Assembly: GCF_026151205.1 (NCBI RefSeq)
Contig: NC_087075.1
Location: 866,501-930,500 of the forward strand
Length of the DNA: 64,000 bases
DNA from: Bolinopsis microptera
Taxonomy: Eukaryota > Ctenophora > Tentaculata > Lobata > Bolinopsidae
Direction of reading: 5' to 3'
The notes below the pieces were generated by a model. It made no database searches. It was not told where the DNA came from and saw only the letters and a program-made list of their open reading frames with translations. Positions 23,601 to 38,600 of this stretch are shown piece after piece. The position numbers were made by a program, and so were the translations under genes. Numbering within the stretch: the stretch's first letter is position 1; each line of letters begins with the position of its first letter.

Positions 23601-26600
23601 GCTAGATCTGGAGCACAAGAAGAGCGATGAGAAACTCAGGTTTTTTAAAATCAAGACACTTATTTTACTTCGGAGTATTCCAACAGCCACATTGTTACAC
23701 AAGTGCAACCAGCCAATTACAGGAAGCCGAAGGATTTGTTTTTAGCCAGTGACGGTTAAGGTAGTGTGTACCATACTTTCTTCGCCCGAGACTTTGCTGC
23801 AATGTGCAGCTCCTCATTTAACCCTCACACCCGATTTCTCGAGTATTCGGCTGAGTAGACCGGGAGGCTGCATAGACCACTCTTGATCCTTAGCTGAACG
23901 TCAACGACGCTCACCCCACGATCAGGCAGACAGTGGAATTTGAACCCGCAACCTCACGATTGCAAAGCTGGCGTTCTAACCAACTGCGCTACCTGGCCAA
24001 AAATTTTATTTTTTAAAGTTTGTAAATTTAAATTTTCTGAAAATTTCCCGTTTTATAAGTACTAAACTGTTTGAATAAGAACTGATTTAATTAAAATTTC
24101 GACCAGGGTACAGAAGGAGGCATTCCGACAAGCGAGCCTGCAGCTTGAAAAAGAGAGCGAACTTAAGGTAGAGAAACTAAACAACCAGACGGATGGTATT
24201 ATTAAGAGGACTGATAAGGAAATAAAGAATTTGAAGAATGAGGAAGCGAACTTGAAGAAGATGATGAACGAGCAGAATGAGGTACACAACAACAAACTCA
24301 CAAGCTGACCCTCGTTATAAACGTACAGGACCCATCTAGCCACCAAATATGGGCATATATGGTTTTTTGCTCATAACTCAGCCAATTTTTGTTCAGGAGA
24401 CCACTAGCTATAATTATAAGTAGAGTACCAACAAGAATTGCGCCCGTTGTTTCGTTTTGGCGGACGCTAGATTTCCATTTCACTATAACTATTAATATAA
24501 GCTCTAATCAGCTCACCTTATAATAATAATATTGAAACATCAGTAGACTACGCGTGCCACATTCAAGTTGGGCTTATTACAAAATACTATACATTACTAG
24601 TATACATTAAAATACTCTCGTGCTGCGCATTCATTGACCACAGACTAGCTATACACCACATCTCCGCAAGCAATCCCCGTGCGCGTGCGCGCGGCAAGTT
24701 GACATGGTAACGAACGGAAGCAAGAACGGAACACGACATATATTTGACCCACCTACCGCTATCTCCAAAATCCACGTTTTTCTGCAAAAACGTCCATTCG
24801 TAACCTTTCACTATTGCCTTTTTTCAAAAGGGTGAAAAGGAAAAAATTTGGGTTTTGAGGTGATATGGCATAATTGGGCAAAAAATTTACCGAATATGGT
24901 AATGGTTGCACCGTGGGTGGTTGGGGTCCGGGACCCCCCCCCCCAACTCAAAAGGTCAGTCACATGCCCTACTATCTCGAAAACGAGTTTCACAAAAAAT
25001 GTTGGGTGAACAAATTAATCAATAAACAAAAAATGCAATTAGACGGGTTTCTGCTAGTACAATTAAGAGTTATAAGACTTGGTTAGCTTAAACAAAATGT
25101 CATGCTAGTTCAAGACAATAGTTTATAGTGTGGTATTCAGGTTGACTAAGTCTCTCTCTCTCTCTAAGATTAAGTATTATATGACAGTTCCTAAGTGAGT
25201 TTCACTTTCACTCTGTCAGGATATAAGACTCACTTTCACTCTGTCAGGATATAAGACTCACAAAGAAGTATCTACACGAGGCACAGAACGAGTTGATAAA
25301 GTATGACGAGTTACAGGACGCTTACAAGATGGTGGTGGAGGAATACCAGAAACTACACAGGGTAAATACACGTGGTGTGACGTCATGACACGTGGTGTGA
25401 CGTCATGACACGTGGTGTAATACACGTGTTATCTTTTAAACTACACAGGGTAAATACACGTGTTATCTTTTAAACTACACAGGGTAAATACACGTGTTAT
25501 CTTTTAAACTACACAGGGTAAATACACGTGTTATCTTTTAAACTACACAGGGTAAATACACGTGTTATCTTTTAAACTACACAGGGTAAATACACGTGTT
25601 ATCTTTTAAACTACACAGGGTAAAAACACGTGTTATCTTTTAAACTACACAGGGTAAATACACGTGTTATCTTTTAAACTACACAGGGTAAATACACGTG
25701 TTATCTTTTAAACTACACGGGGTAAATACACGTGTTATCTTTTAAACTACACGGGGTAAATACACGTGTTATCTTTTAAACTACACAGGGTAAATACACG
25801 TGTTATCTTTTAAACTACACAGGGTAAATACACGTGTTATCTTTTAAACTACACAGGGTAAATACACGTGTTATCTTTTAAACTACACAGGGTAAATACA
25901 CGTGTTATCTTTTAAACTACACAGGGTAAATACACGTGTTATCTTTTAAACTACACAGGGTAAATACACGTGTTATCTTTTAAACTACACAGGGTAAATA
26001 CACGTGTTATCTTTTAAACTACACAGGGTAAATACACGTGTTATCTTTTAAACTACACAGGGTAAATACACGTGTTATCTTTTAAACTACACAGGGTAAA
26101 TACACGTGTTATCTTTTAAACTACACAGGGTAAATACACGTGTTATCTTTTAAACTACACAGGGTAAATACACGTGTTATCTTTTAAACTACACAGGGTA
26201 AATACACGTGTTATCTTTTAAACTACACAGGGTAAATACACGTGTTATCTTTTAAAACTACACAGGGTAAATACACGTGTTATCTTTTAAACTACACAGG
26301 GTAAATACACGTGTTATCTTTTAAACTACACGGGGTAAATACACGTGTTATCTTTTAAACTACACAGGGTAAATACACGTGTTATCTTTTAAACTACACG
26401 GGGTAAATACACGTGTTATCTTTTAAACTACACAGGGTAAATACACGTGTTATCTTTTAAACTACACAGGGTAAATACACGTGTTATCTTTTAAACTACA
26501 CAGGGTAAATACACGTGTTATCTTTTAAACTACACAGGGTAAATACACGTGTTATCTTTTAAACTACACAGGGTAAATACACGTGTTATCTTTTAAACTA

Positions 26601-29600
26601 CACAGGGTAAATACACGTGTTATCTTTTAAACTACACAGGGTAAATACACGTGTTATCTTTTAAACTACACAGGGTAAATACACGTGTTATCTTTTAAAC
26701 TACACAGGGTAAATACACGTGTTATCTTTTAAACTACACAGGGTAAATACACGTGTTATCTTTTAAACTACACAGGGTAAATACACGTGTTATCTTTTAA
26801 ACTACACAGGGTAAATACACGTGTTATCTTTTAAACTACACAGGGTAAATACACGTGTTATCTTTTAAACTACACAGGGTAAATACACGTGTTATCTTTT
26901 AAACTACACAGGGTAAATACACGTGTTATCTTTTAAACTACACAGGGTAAATACACGTGTTATCTTTTAAACTACACAGGGTAAATACACGTGTTATCTT
27001 TTAAACTACACAGGGTAAATACACGTGTTATCTTTTAAACTACACAGGGTAAATACACGTGTTATCTTTTAAACTACACAGGGTAAATACACGTGTTATC
27101 TTTTAAACTACACAGGGTAAATACACGTGTTATCTTTTAAACTACACAGGGTAAATACACGTGTTATCTTTTAAACTACACAGGGTAAATACACGTGTTA
27201 TCTTTTAAACTACACAGGGTAAATACACGTGTTATCTTTTAAACTACACAGGGTAAATACACGTGTTATCTTTTAAACTACACAGGGTAAATACACGTGT
27301 TATCTTTTAAACTACACAGGGTAAATACACGTGTTATCTTTTAAACTACACAGGGTAAATACACGTGTTATCTTTTAAACTACACAGGGTAAATACACGT
27401 GTTATCTTTTAAACTACACAGGGTAAATACACGTGTTATCTTTTAAACTACACAGGGTAAATACACGTGTTATCTTTTAAACTACACAGGGTAAATACAC
27501 GTGTTATCTTTTAAACTACACAGGGTAAATACACGTGTTATCTTTTAAACTACACAGGGTAAATACACGTGTTATCTTTTAAACTACACAGGGTAAATAC
27601 ACGTGTTATCTTTTAAACTACACAGGGTAAATACACGTGTTATCTTTTAAACTACACAGGGTAAATACACGTGTTATCTTTTAAACTACACAGGGTAAAT
27701 ACACGTGTTATCTTTTAAACTACACAGGGTAAATACACGTGTTATCTTTTAAACTACACAGGGTAAATACACGTGTTATCTTTTAAACTACACAGGGTAA
27801 ATACACGTGTTATCTTTTAAACTACACAGGGTAAATACACGTGTTATCTTTTAAACTACACAGGGTAAATACACGTGTTATCTTTTAAACTACACAGGGT
27901 AAATACACGTGTTATCTTTTAAACTACACAGGGTAAATACACGTGTTATCTTTTAAACTACACAGGGTAAATACACGTGTTATCTTTTAAACTACACAGG
28001 GTAAATACACGTGTTATCTTTTAAACTACACAGGGTAAATACACGTGTTATCTTTTAAACTACACAGGGTAAATACACGTGTTATCTTTTAAACTACACA
28101 GGGTAAATACACGTGTTATCTTTTAAACTACACAGGGTAAATACACGTGTTATCTTTTAAACTACACAGGGTAAATACACGTGTTATCTTTTAAACTACA
28201 CAGGGTAAATACACGTGTTATCTTTTAAACTACACAGGGTAAATACACGTGTTATCTTTTAAACTACACAGGGTAAATACACGTGTTATCTTTTAAACTA
28301 CACAGGGTAAATACACGTGTTATCTTTTAAACTACACAGGGTAAATACACGTGTTATCTTTTAAACTACACAGGGTAAATACACGTGTTATCTTTTAAAC
28401 TACACAGGGTAAATACACGTGTTATCTTTTAAACTACACAGGGTAAATACACGTGTTATCTTTTAAACTACACAGGGTAAATACACGTGTTATCTTTTAA
28501 ACTACACAGGGTAAATACACGTGTTATCTTTTAAACTACACAGGGTAAATACACGTGTTATCTTTTAAACTACACAGGGTAAACACACGTGTTATCTTTT
28601 AAACTACACGGGGTAAATACACGTGTTATCTTTTAAACTACACAGGGTAAATACACGTGTTATCTTTTAAACTACACAGGGTAAATACACGTGTTATCTT
28701 TTAAACTACACAGGGTAAATACACGTGTTATCTTTTAAACTACACGGGGTAAATACACGTGTTATCTTTTAACTACACAGGGTAAATACACGTGTTATCT
28801 TTTAAACTACACAGGGTAAATACACGTGTTATCTTTTAAACTACACAGGGTAAATACACGTGTTATCTTTTAAACTACACAGGGTAAATACACGTGTTAT
28901 CTTTTAAACTACACAGGGTAAATACACGTGTTATCTTTTAAACTACACAGGGTAAAATACACGTGTTATCTTTTAAACTACACAGGGTAAATACACGTGT
29001 TATCTTTTAAACTACACAGGGTAAATACACGTGTTATCTTTTAAACTACACAGGGTAAATACACGTGTTATCTTTTAAACTACACAGGGTAAATACACGT
29101 GTTATCTTTTAAACTACACAGGGTAAATACACGTGTTATCTTTTAAACTACACAGGGTAAATACACGTGTTATCTTTTAAACTACACAGGGTAAATACAC
29201 GTGTTATCTTTTAAACTACACAGGGTAAATACACGTGTTATCTTTTAAACTACACAGGGTAAATACACGTGTTATCTTTTAAACTACACAGGGTAAATAC
29301 ACGTGTTATCTTTTAAACTACACAGGGTAAATACACGTGTTATCTTTTAAACTACACAGGGTAAATACACGTGTTATCTTTTAAACTACACAGGGTAAAT
29401 ACACGTGTTATCTTTTAAACTACACAGGGTAAATACACGTGTTATCTTTTAAACTACACAGGGTAAATACACGTGTTATCTTTTAAACTACACAGGGTAA
29501 ATACACGTGTTATCTTTTAAACTACACAGGGTAAACACACGTGTTATCTTTTAAACTACACAGGGTAAATACACGTGTTATCTTTTATTTTTAAACTACA

Positions 29601-32600
29601 CAGGGTAAATACACGTGTTATCTTTTAAACTACACGGGGTAAACACACGTGTTATCTTTTAAACTACCTTACTATGGTTACCATGGTTACTATAGTTACT
29701 ATGGTCACTTTGGTTACTTTGGTTACTATGGTTGCTATGGTTACTATTCTGTACTGACCAGGCAATGGAGGAGAAACAGAGGCAGCACTGTGAAGAACAG
29801 GAGAACATTGACGAGCTAAAAAGATACCGGGAGGAGACATCCGAGGAAAACAAGGTACCTTATCTGCTTCGTAAGGGTTGTAACGAATGTAACGATTATT
29901 CCTCGCAAGTAACACATTCTCGATTTATATTCTAACAGTAACAAATGAAGCTGCTGCTAGTTTCTGTTATTACTGTTTAGCTCTGGCATGGTTAGTACCT
30001 GACACTTGTGTCAGTTGCTAACCATATGGGCGGTTTACAAGCTCATCATTTCATATGCTCCTAGCTATAGTTTAGTTAAACACTTATATTCAAATAATTA
30101 ATCTATTTATTATAAATATAGAGGTTAAGAGATCAGATGGACGAGCTCCATGCTAAGTTTAGTGCGTGTAAGATGAAGCTTGAGAAGGAAGAGAAGAACG
30201 CGAGGAACGCAGCTAAAAGACTTAAAAAGGCTCAACAAAAACTACAGGTTTAATTATTATCATTATATTTAATTATTATTATTATTATATATGGTATTCG
30301 CTAAACATATATTGAATAACCTATTATTGTATGTATTAATGACTACCACTCGTATCTAACTTGAAAACTTGGGGAGTGTGATACGCAAGGAAATATTCGT
30401 TCGCTTCCCCTATTATACCCTTGAAGGTTTCACTTTCAGTTCCAGTTTCACTTTATTGTAACATTAATTTCTCAGGATCAAACGGGCGATTCTCTTGCTG
30501 TGGATAAGAGACACCAAATGAGACAGAGGATGTCTGTGGCAGTACCTATGTTTACTAAAGAGGCTGATCCTTCCCTCGCTCGTTAGTTTCGATTAGACTT
30601 TCACTTTCACTTTAACTTTCACTGTCACTTTCACTTTAACTTTCACTTTCACTTTCACTTTCATTTTCAAGCTAAATTACTGAAATGAGCTTTATAAAAT
30701 TATTAAAATCTATGTGTCTCTCTCGTGAACATAAGTTGAATATTTGAGATATCTCACAAATATTCTCCTTGAATAACAAGACACGGTACACACAGCATAC
30801 CCAAGCAGGTGATTTTAACATTATTTCAGCGACAATTGATACAGAGTTAGAAGACTCGCTGAATGACGAGATCCTTGACTCGGAGAGCAACAACGTGTTG
30901 GAGCTGCAGGAAGAGGTGTGGCGACTACAGGAGGAACTGGACAATCGTAAGTTTCACTTTCACTTTCATGGCTATATATGGCAGGGAAAGGTTTAGTGCT
31001 TTATTTACTACTTCAGTAGCAGGGAGGAGTATACACGATGTAATGTTCATAAAGTTTGTGTGATGGACTATCTAACTGAGGGGGAGGGGGATCTAATTGA
31101 GGGGGAGGGGGATCTAACTGAGGGGGAGGGGGATCTAACTGAGGGGGAGGGGGATCTAACTGGGGGGGAAGGGGGATCTAACTGAGGGGGAGGGGGATCT
31201 AACTGAGGGGGAGGGGGATCTAACTGAGGGGGAGGGGGATCTAACTGAGGGGGATCTAACTGAGGGGGAGGGGGATCTAACTGAGGGGGAGGGGGATCTA
31301 ACTGAGGGGGAGGGGATCTAACTGAGGGGGAGGGGGATCTAACTGAGGGGGAGGGGATCTAACTGAGGGGGAGGGGGATCTAACTGAGGGGAGGGGGATC
31401 TAACTGAGGGGGAGGGGGATCTAACTGAGGGGGAGGGTGATCTAACTGAGGGGGAGGGGATCTAACTGAGGGGGAGGGGATCTAACTGAGGGGGAGGGGG
31501 ATCTAACTGAGGGGAGGGGGATCTAACTGAGGGGGAGGGGGATCTAACTGAGGGGAGGGGGATCTAACTGAGGGGAGGGGGATCTAACTGAGGGGGAGGG
31601 GGATCTAACTGAGGGGGAAGGGGGATCTAACTGAGGGGGAGGGGGATCTAACTGAGGGGGAGGGGATCTAACTGAGGGGGAGGGGGATCTAACTGAGGGG
31701 AGGGGGATCTAACTGAGGGGGAGGGGGATCTAACTGAGGGGGAGGGGGATCTAACTGAGGGGGAGGGGGATCTAACTGAGGGGGATCTAACTGAGGGGGA
31801 GGGGGATCTTACTGAGGGGGAGGGGGATCTAACTGAGGGGGAGGGGGATCTAACTGAGGGGGAGGGGGATCTAATTGAGGGGGAGGGGGATCTAACTGAG
31901 GGGGAGGGGGATCTAACTGATGCTGACCATTAAAGATCTTCTTCTTGATAGAACAAACTTCTCAGAAAATTTCGAGATGGAAAGGTACGGGAGAATACTG
32001 ATGAAACAAGAAGAAGCTCTTGAGAATTACAGGGAAAAAGAGAACAATGGGGAAAACAGTGGTAGGAACCGTATTTACTTTTTATCAGTTATGTTTTAAT
32101 TTATCTTCTAGTTCCATACTGTACAGAGTATGGATGTATTTTATTTTTTATGGATTTTGTTTGATAAAGTTTTAAGTATTCCCTGATATTCACGCTGATA
32201 ATGGGTATATTCACCAGAAGATGCTGCACTGCCCCTAGTTGAAGTGATGGATGTTGGTGAGGTTGGCAGTATGCTACCCGAGCCAGAGGTCACTATTGTC
32301 CAGGTTATTATTATAAACCATATTATCAAAGTTCAAAATATCTGATAAACAGCATAGCTCTCTCAAAAATAAAAGATCCTCAAAAGATATAGCTAAATTT
32401 TCTCGAATGACTTCCATTTAACTTTATCAAGAGCAATGTCCCTCAAGTCTTAAAAATCTGAAATCAAACGTAGAGAATTTGAGATTTTCTTACGTTGTCC
32501 AGATTTTATTTTTAATTGTAGTTGACGAAATGAGATTTACAATTATTAAATTGATTATTATTGAATTGATCATAATATGATAATTGATTAGTTTTGATTA

Positions 32601-35600
32601 GTTAATCAACTTGTATTGAGGAGTTAATTTATAAGGTCATAGAGGTAAGCCGATGACTCATCTGCCAAAATAAATGTGTTTGGCACCCTTTCTATCAACC
32701 AAATATCTTTCAGGAGAGAGTGCTAGAAAGTGCGTTAAAAGGAAATACAGATCAACTTGGCCTTGCAAAAGAGACGATGAAAAGCAAAGAAGAAGAAATA
32801 GAATCATTGATGGCAGAAAAGATTAAGAAAGATGAGGAGATAAAATATTTGATGGAAGAAAAAGAAAATCTACAAGAGAAGTTAGAAAACAAGAATGAGA
32901 AGGAGAAGGAAGAAAAGAAGAGGAAGGAGGAGGAGGAAGAAAAGAAGAGGGGGAAGGAGGAGGAGGAGGACTCGCTGCAATCTCAACTAACATCTTTACA
33001 AGATCAGGTGAGGGGGCTGAGAGGGTATTTACTCACGCTGTAACTGGGCGGCGGGCGCCATCACTGGGCGCTATCACTGGGCGCTATCACTGGATCATTA
33101 TGATTCATGTACTCAGTATCAGTTATAAGATACATGTAAGACTTTATATTATTCAATTATAACCACAAGTTTAGTACAGTTGTATTACAGTACATACTCA
33201 AGCAGTTGATATTATAATCACTTCCTTTTTTTGCAAATGGTTTAACTGCTGTCGTTAGGGGGCGCCACTGCTGCTGTCGTTAGGGGGGCGCCACTGCTGC
33301 TGTCGTTTCTCTCTTTCTACTCACAATATTGTCTTGCTAAATTTGTAATATAGTTTGGAAAACTTAGGTAGCTATCTATAATCACTATTAATCAAGTTAG
33401 CTATCTATAATCAATATTAATCAAGTTAGCTATCTATAATCAGGGTAACCTTGTTTAGTTTGTGTAACTTAATTTCTAAAACAGGTATCATTGTTGAATG
33501 GAACACTAGAACTAAACGCGTCGGAGATAGAATCCCTGGAATCCCAGCTTGAAGAGAACGGACGTGTAATCTCTTCTTATGAAGATAACATCTCTGAGAA
33601 ACAAAGCTTATTAGAACAGGTTTAGTAATAATGGTAGTAGTAGTGAGGGGGGACACAGGGGGGAACACAGAGGGGGGAACACAGAGGGGGGGACACAGGG
33701 GGGAACACAGAGGGGGGGGGGACACAGGGGGGAACACAGAGGGGGGAACACAGAGGGGGGGGGGACACAGGGGGAACACAGAGGGGGGGGGGACACAGAG
33801 GGGGGGACACAGAGGGGGGGGGGGCCGGGGGGACACAGAGGGGGGGGGGGGCGGGGGACACAGAGGTGGGGGGGACACAGATGGGGGGGACACAAAGGGG
33901 GGGGGGACACAGAGGGGGGGGGAGGGCCGGGGGGGGGGGGGCCGGGGGGACACAGAGAGGGGGGACACAGAGGGGGGAGGGGGGACACAGAGGGGGACAC
34001 AGAGGGGGGGGGGACACAGAGGGGGGGCACAGAGGGGGAACCCAGAGGGGGAACCCAGAGGGGGGGACACAGAGGAGGGGGGGCGGGGGGGACACAGAGG
34101 GAGGGACACAGAGGGGGGAGGGGCACAAAGGGGGGAGGGGGGCGGGGGCACAGAGGGGGGGCCGGGAGGACACAGAGGGGGGAGGGGGGACACAGAGGGG
34201 GGGCGGGGGACACAGAGGGGGGGACACAGAGGGGGGGACACAGAGGGGGGGGGCCGGGGGGACACAGAGGGGGGGGGGCGGGGGACACAGAGGTGGGGGG
34301 GACACAGATGGGGGGGACACAAAGGGGGGGGGGGACACAGAGGGGGGAGGGCCGGGGGGGCCGGGGGGACACAGAGAGGGGGGACACAGAGGGGGGAGGG
34401 GGGGACACAGAGGGGGTCACAGAGGGGGGAGGGGGGGACACAGAGGCGGAGGACACAGAGGGGGTCACAGAGGGGGGAGGGGGGGACACAGAGGGGGGAA
34501 CAGAGGGGGACACAGAGGGGGGGGGACACAGAGGGGGGGCACAGAGGGGGAACCCAGAGGGGGAACCCAGAGGGGGGGACACAGAGGAGGGGGGGCGGGG
34601 GGACACAGAGGGAGGGACACAGAGGGGGGAGGGGCACAAAGGGGGGAGGGGGGCGGGGGACACAGAAGGGGGGGGCGGGGGGACACAGAATCTTACTATA
34701 TATAAAGTAAGACGATATTATATATGGATGGATCCGTACCATTTTACTGAAACCACGGCATTAACTTTAACGCGACTTTCAGCAAAAATGTATAGTGAGT
34801 AAACTATAACCCCCTGTATAGTGTATAGTGAGTAAACTATAACCCCCTGTATAGTGAGTAAACTATAACCCCCTGTATAATGAGTAAACTATAACCCCCT
34901 GTATAGTGAGTAAACTATAACCCACTGTATAGTGAGTAAACTATAACCCCCTGTATAGTGAGTAAACTATAACCCCCTGTATAGTGAGTAAACTATAACC
35001 CCCTGTATAGTGAGTAAACTATAACCCCCTGTATAGTGAGTAAACTATAACCCCCTGTATAGTGTATAGTGAGTAAACTATAACCCCCTGTATAGTGAGT
35101 AAACTATAACCCCCTGTTTAGTGAGTAAACTATAACCCCCTGTATAGTGAGTAAACTATAACCCCCTGTATAGTGAGTAAACTATAACCCCCTGTATAGT
35201 GAGTAAACTATAACCCCCTGTTTAGTGAGTAAACTATAACCCCCTGTATAGTGTATAGTGAGTAAACTATAACCCCCTGTATAGTGAGTAAACTATAACC
35301 CCCTGTATAGTGAGTAAACTATAACCCCCTGTATAGTGAATAAACTATAACCCCCTGTATAGTGAGTAAACTATAACCCCCTGTATAGTGAGTAAACTAT
35401 AACCCCCTGTATAGTGAGTAAACTATAACCCCCTGTATAGTGAGTAAACTATAACCCCCTGTATAGTGAGTAAACTATAACCCCCTGTATAGTGAGTAAA
35501 CTAAAACCCCCTGTATAGTGAGTAAACTATAACCCCCTGTATAGTGAGTAAACTATAACCCCCTGTATAGTGAGTAAACTATAACCCTCTGTATAGTGAG

Positions 35601-38600
35601 TAAACTATAACCCCCTGTATAGTGAGTAAACTATAACCCCCTGTATAGTGAGTAAACTATAACCCCCTGTATAGTGAGTAAACTATAACCCCCTGTATAG
35701 TGAGTAAACTATAACCCCCTGTATAGTGAGTAAACTATAACCCCCTGTATAGTGAGTAAACTGTTGCCCCCTGTATAGTGAGTAAACTGTAACCCCCTGT
35801 ATAGTGAGTAAACTGTAACCCCCTGTATAGTGAGTAAACTATAACCCCCTGTATAGTGAGTAAACTATAACCCCCTGTATAGTGAGTAAATTATAACCCC
35901 CTGTATAGTGAGTAAACTATAACCCCCTGTATAGTGAGTAAACTGTAACCCCCTGTATAGCGAGTAAACTGTAACCCCCTTTATAGCGAGTAAACTGTAA
36001 CCCCCTGTATAGTGAGTAAACTATAACCCCCTGTATAGTGAGTAAACTATAACCCCCTGTATAGAGAGTAAACTATAACCCCCTGTATAGTGAGTAAACT
36101 GTAACCCCCTGTATAGTGAGTAAACTATAACCCCCTGTATAGTGAGTAAACTATAACCCCCCTGTATAGTGAGTAAACTGTAACCCCTGTATAGTGAGTA
36201 AACTATAACCCCCTGTATAGTGAGTAAACTATAACCCCCTGTATAGTGAGTAAACTATAACCCCCTGTATAGTGTATAGTGAGTAAATTATAACCCCCTG
36301 TATAGTGAGTAAAATATAACCCCCTGTATAGTGAGTAAACTATAACCCCCTGTATAGTGAGTAAACTATAACCCCCTGTATAGTGAGTAAACTATAACCC
36401 CCTGTATAGTGAGTAAACTATAACCCCCTGTATAGTGAGTAAACTATAACCCCCTGTATAGTGAGTAAACTATAACCCCCTGTATAGTGAGTAAACTATA
36501 ACCCTCTGTATAGTGAGTAAACTATAACCCCCTGTATAGTGAGTAAACTATAACCCCCTGTATAGTGAGTAAACTATAACCCCCTGTATAGTGAGTAAAC
36601 TATAACCCCCTGTATAGTGAGTAAACTATAACCCCCTGTATAGTGAGTAAACTGTTGCCCCCTGTATAGTGAGTAAACTATAACCCCCTGTATAGTGAGT
36701 AAACTATAACCCCCTGTATAGTGAGTAAACTATAACCCCCTGTATAGAGAGTAAACTATAACCCCCTGTATAGTGAGTAAACTGTAACCCCCTGTATAGT
36801 GAGTAAACTTTAACCCCCTGTATAGTGAGTAAACTATAACCCCCTGTATAGTGAGTAAACTATAACCCCCTGTATAGTGAGTAAACTATAACCCCCTGTA
36901 TAGTGAGTAAACTATAACCCCCTGTATAGTGAGTAAAATATAACCCCCTGTATAGCGAGTAAACTGTAACCCCCTGTATAGTGAGTAAACTATAACCCCC
37001 TGTATAGTGAGTAAACTATAACCCCCTGTATAGTGAGTAAACTGTAACCCCTGTATAGTGAGTAAACTATAACCCCCTGTATAGTGAGTAAACTATAACC
37101 CCCTGTATAGTGAGTAAACTATAATCCCCTGTATAGTGTATAGTGAGTAAATTATAACCCCCTGTATAGTGAGTAAACTATAACCCCCTGTATAGTGAGT
37201 AAACTATAACCCCCTGTATAGTGAGTAAACTGTAACCCCCTGTATAGTGAGTAAACTATAACCCCCTGTATAGTGAGTAAACTATAACCCCCTGTATAGT
37301 GAGTAAACTATAACCCCCTGTATAGTGAGTAAACTGTAACCCCTGTATAGTGAGTAAACTATAACCCCCTGTATAGTGAGTAAACTATAACCCCCTGTAT
37401 AGTGTATAGTGAGTAAATTATAACCCCCTGTATAGTGAGCAAACTATAACCCCCTGTATAGTGAGTAAACTGTAACCCCCTGTATAGTGAGTAAACTATA
37501 ACCCCCTGTATAGTGAGTAAACTATAACCCCCTGTATAGTGAGTAAACTATAACCCCCTGTATAGTGAGTAAACTGTAACCCCTGTATAGTGAGTAAACT
37601 ATAACCCCCTGTATAGTGAGTAAACTATAACCCCCTGTATAGTGTATAGTGAGTAAACTATAACCCCCTGTATAGTGAGTAAACTATAACCCCTGTATAG
37701 TGAGTAAACTATAACCCCTGTATAGTGAGTAAACTATAACCCCCTGTATAGTGAGTAAACTATAACCCCCTGTATAGTGAGTAAACTATAACCCCCTGTA
37801 TAGTGAGTAAACTATAACCCTCTGTATAGTGAGTAAACTATAACCCCCTGTATAGTGAGTAAACTATAACCCCCTGTATAGTGAGTAAACTATAACCCCC
37901 TGTATAGTGAGTAAACTATAACCCCCTGTATAGTGAGTAAACTATAACCCCCTGTATAGTGAGTAAACTGTTGCCCCCTGTATAGTGAGTAAACTATAAC
38001 CCCCTGTATAGTGAGTAAACTATAACCCCCTGTATAGTGAGTAAACTATAACCCCCTGTATAGAGAGTAAACTATAACCCCCTGTATAGTGAGTAAATTG
38101 TAACCCCCTGTATAGTGAGTAAACTATAACCCCCTGTATAGTGAGTAAACTATAACCCCCTGTATAGTGAGTAAACTATAACCCCCTGTATAGTGAGTAA
38201 ACTATAACCCCCTGTATAGTGAGTAAACTATAACCCCCTGTATAGTGAGTAAAATATAACCCCCTGTATAGCGAGTAAACTGTAACCCCCTGTATAGTGA
38301 GTAAACTATAACCCCCTGTATAGTGAGTAAACTATAACCCCCTGTATAGTGAGTAAACTGTAACCCCCTGTATAGTGAGTAAACTATAACCCCCTGTATA
38401 GTGAGTAAACTGTAACCCCCTGTATAGCGAGTAAACTGTAACCCCCTGTATAGCGAGTAAACTGTAACCCCCTGTATAGTGAGTAAACTATAACCCCCTG
38501 TATAGTGAGTAAACTATAACCCCCTGTATAGTGAGTAAACTGTAACCCCCTGTATAGTGAGTAAACTATAACCCCTGTATAGTGAGTAAACTATAACCCC

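Noticed and set aside
23925-23998. Functional tRNA gene on minus
   Set aside because: A- and B-boxes are present, but the acceptor stem does not pair well and a long body follows; a SINE head fits better.
31944-31951. Acceptor TTGATAG just upstream of exon 13
   Set aside because: In the phase required by exon 12 it leads to a stop; the next AG (AACTTCTCAG) restores the frame.
33426-34742. Pro/Ser/Cys-rich (-) and Gly/Arg/Thr-rich (+) frames of up to 438 codons
   Set aside because: They are products of the stop-free GGGGGACACAGA repeat in intron 16, with no conserved domain and open on both strands.
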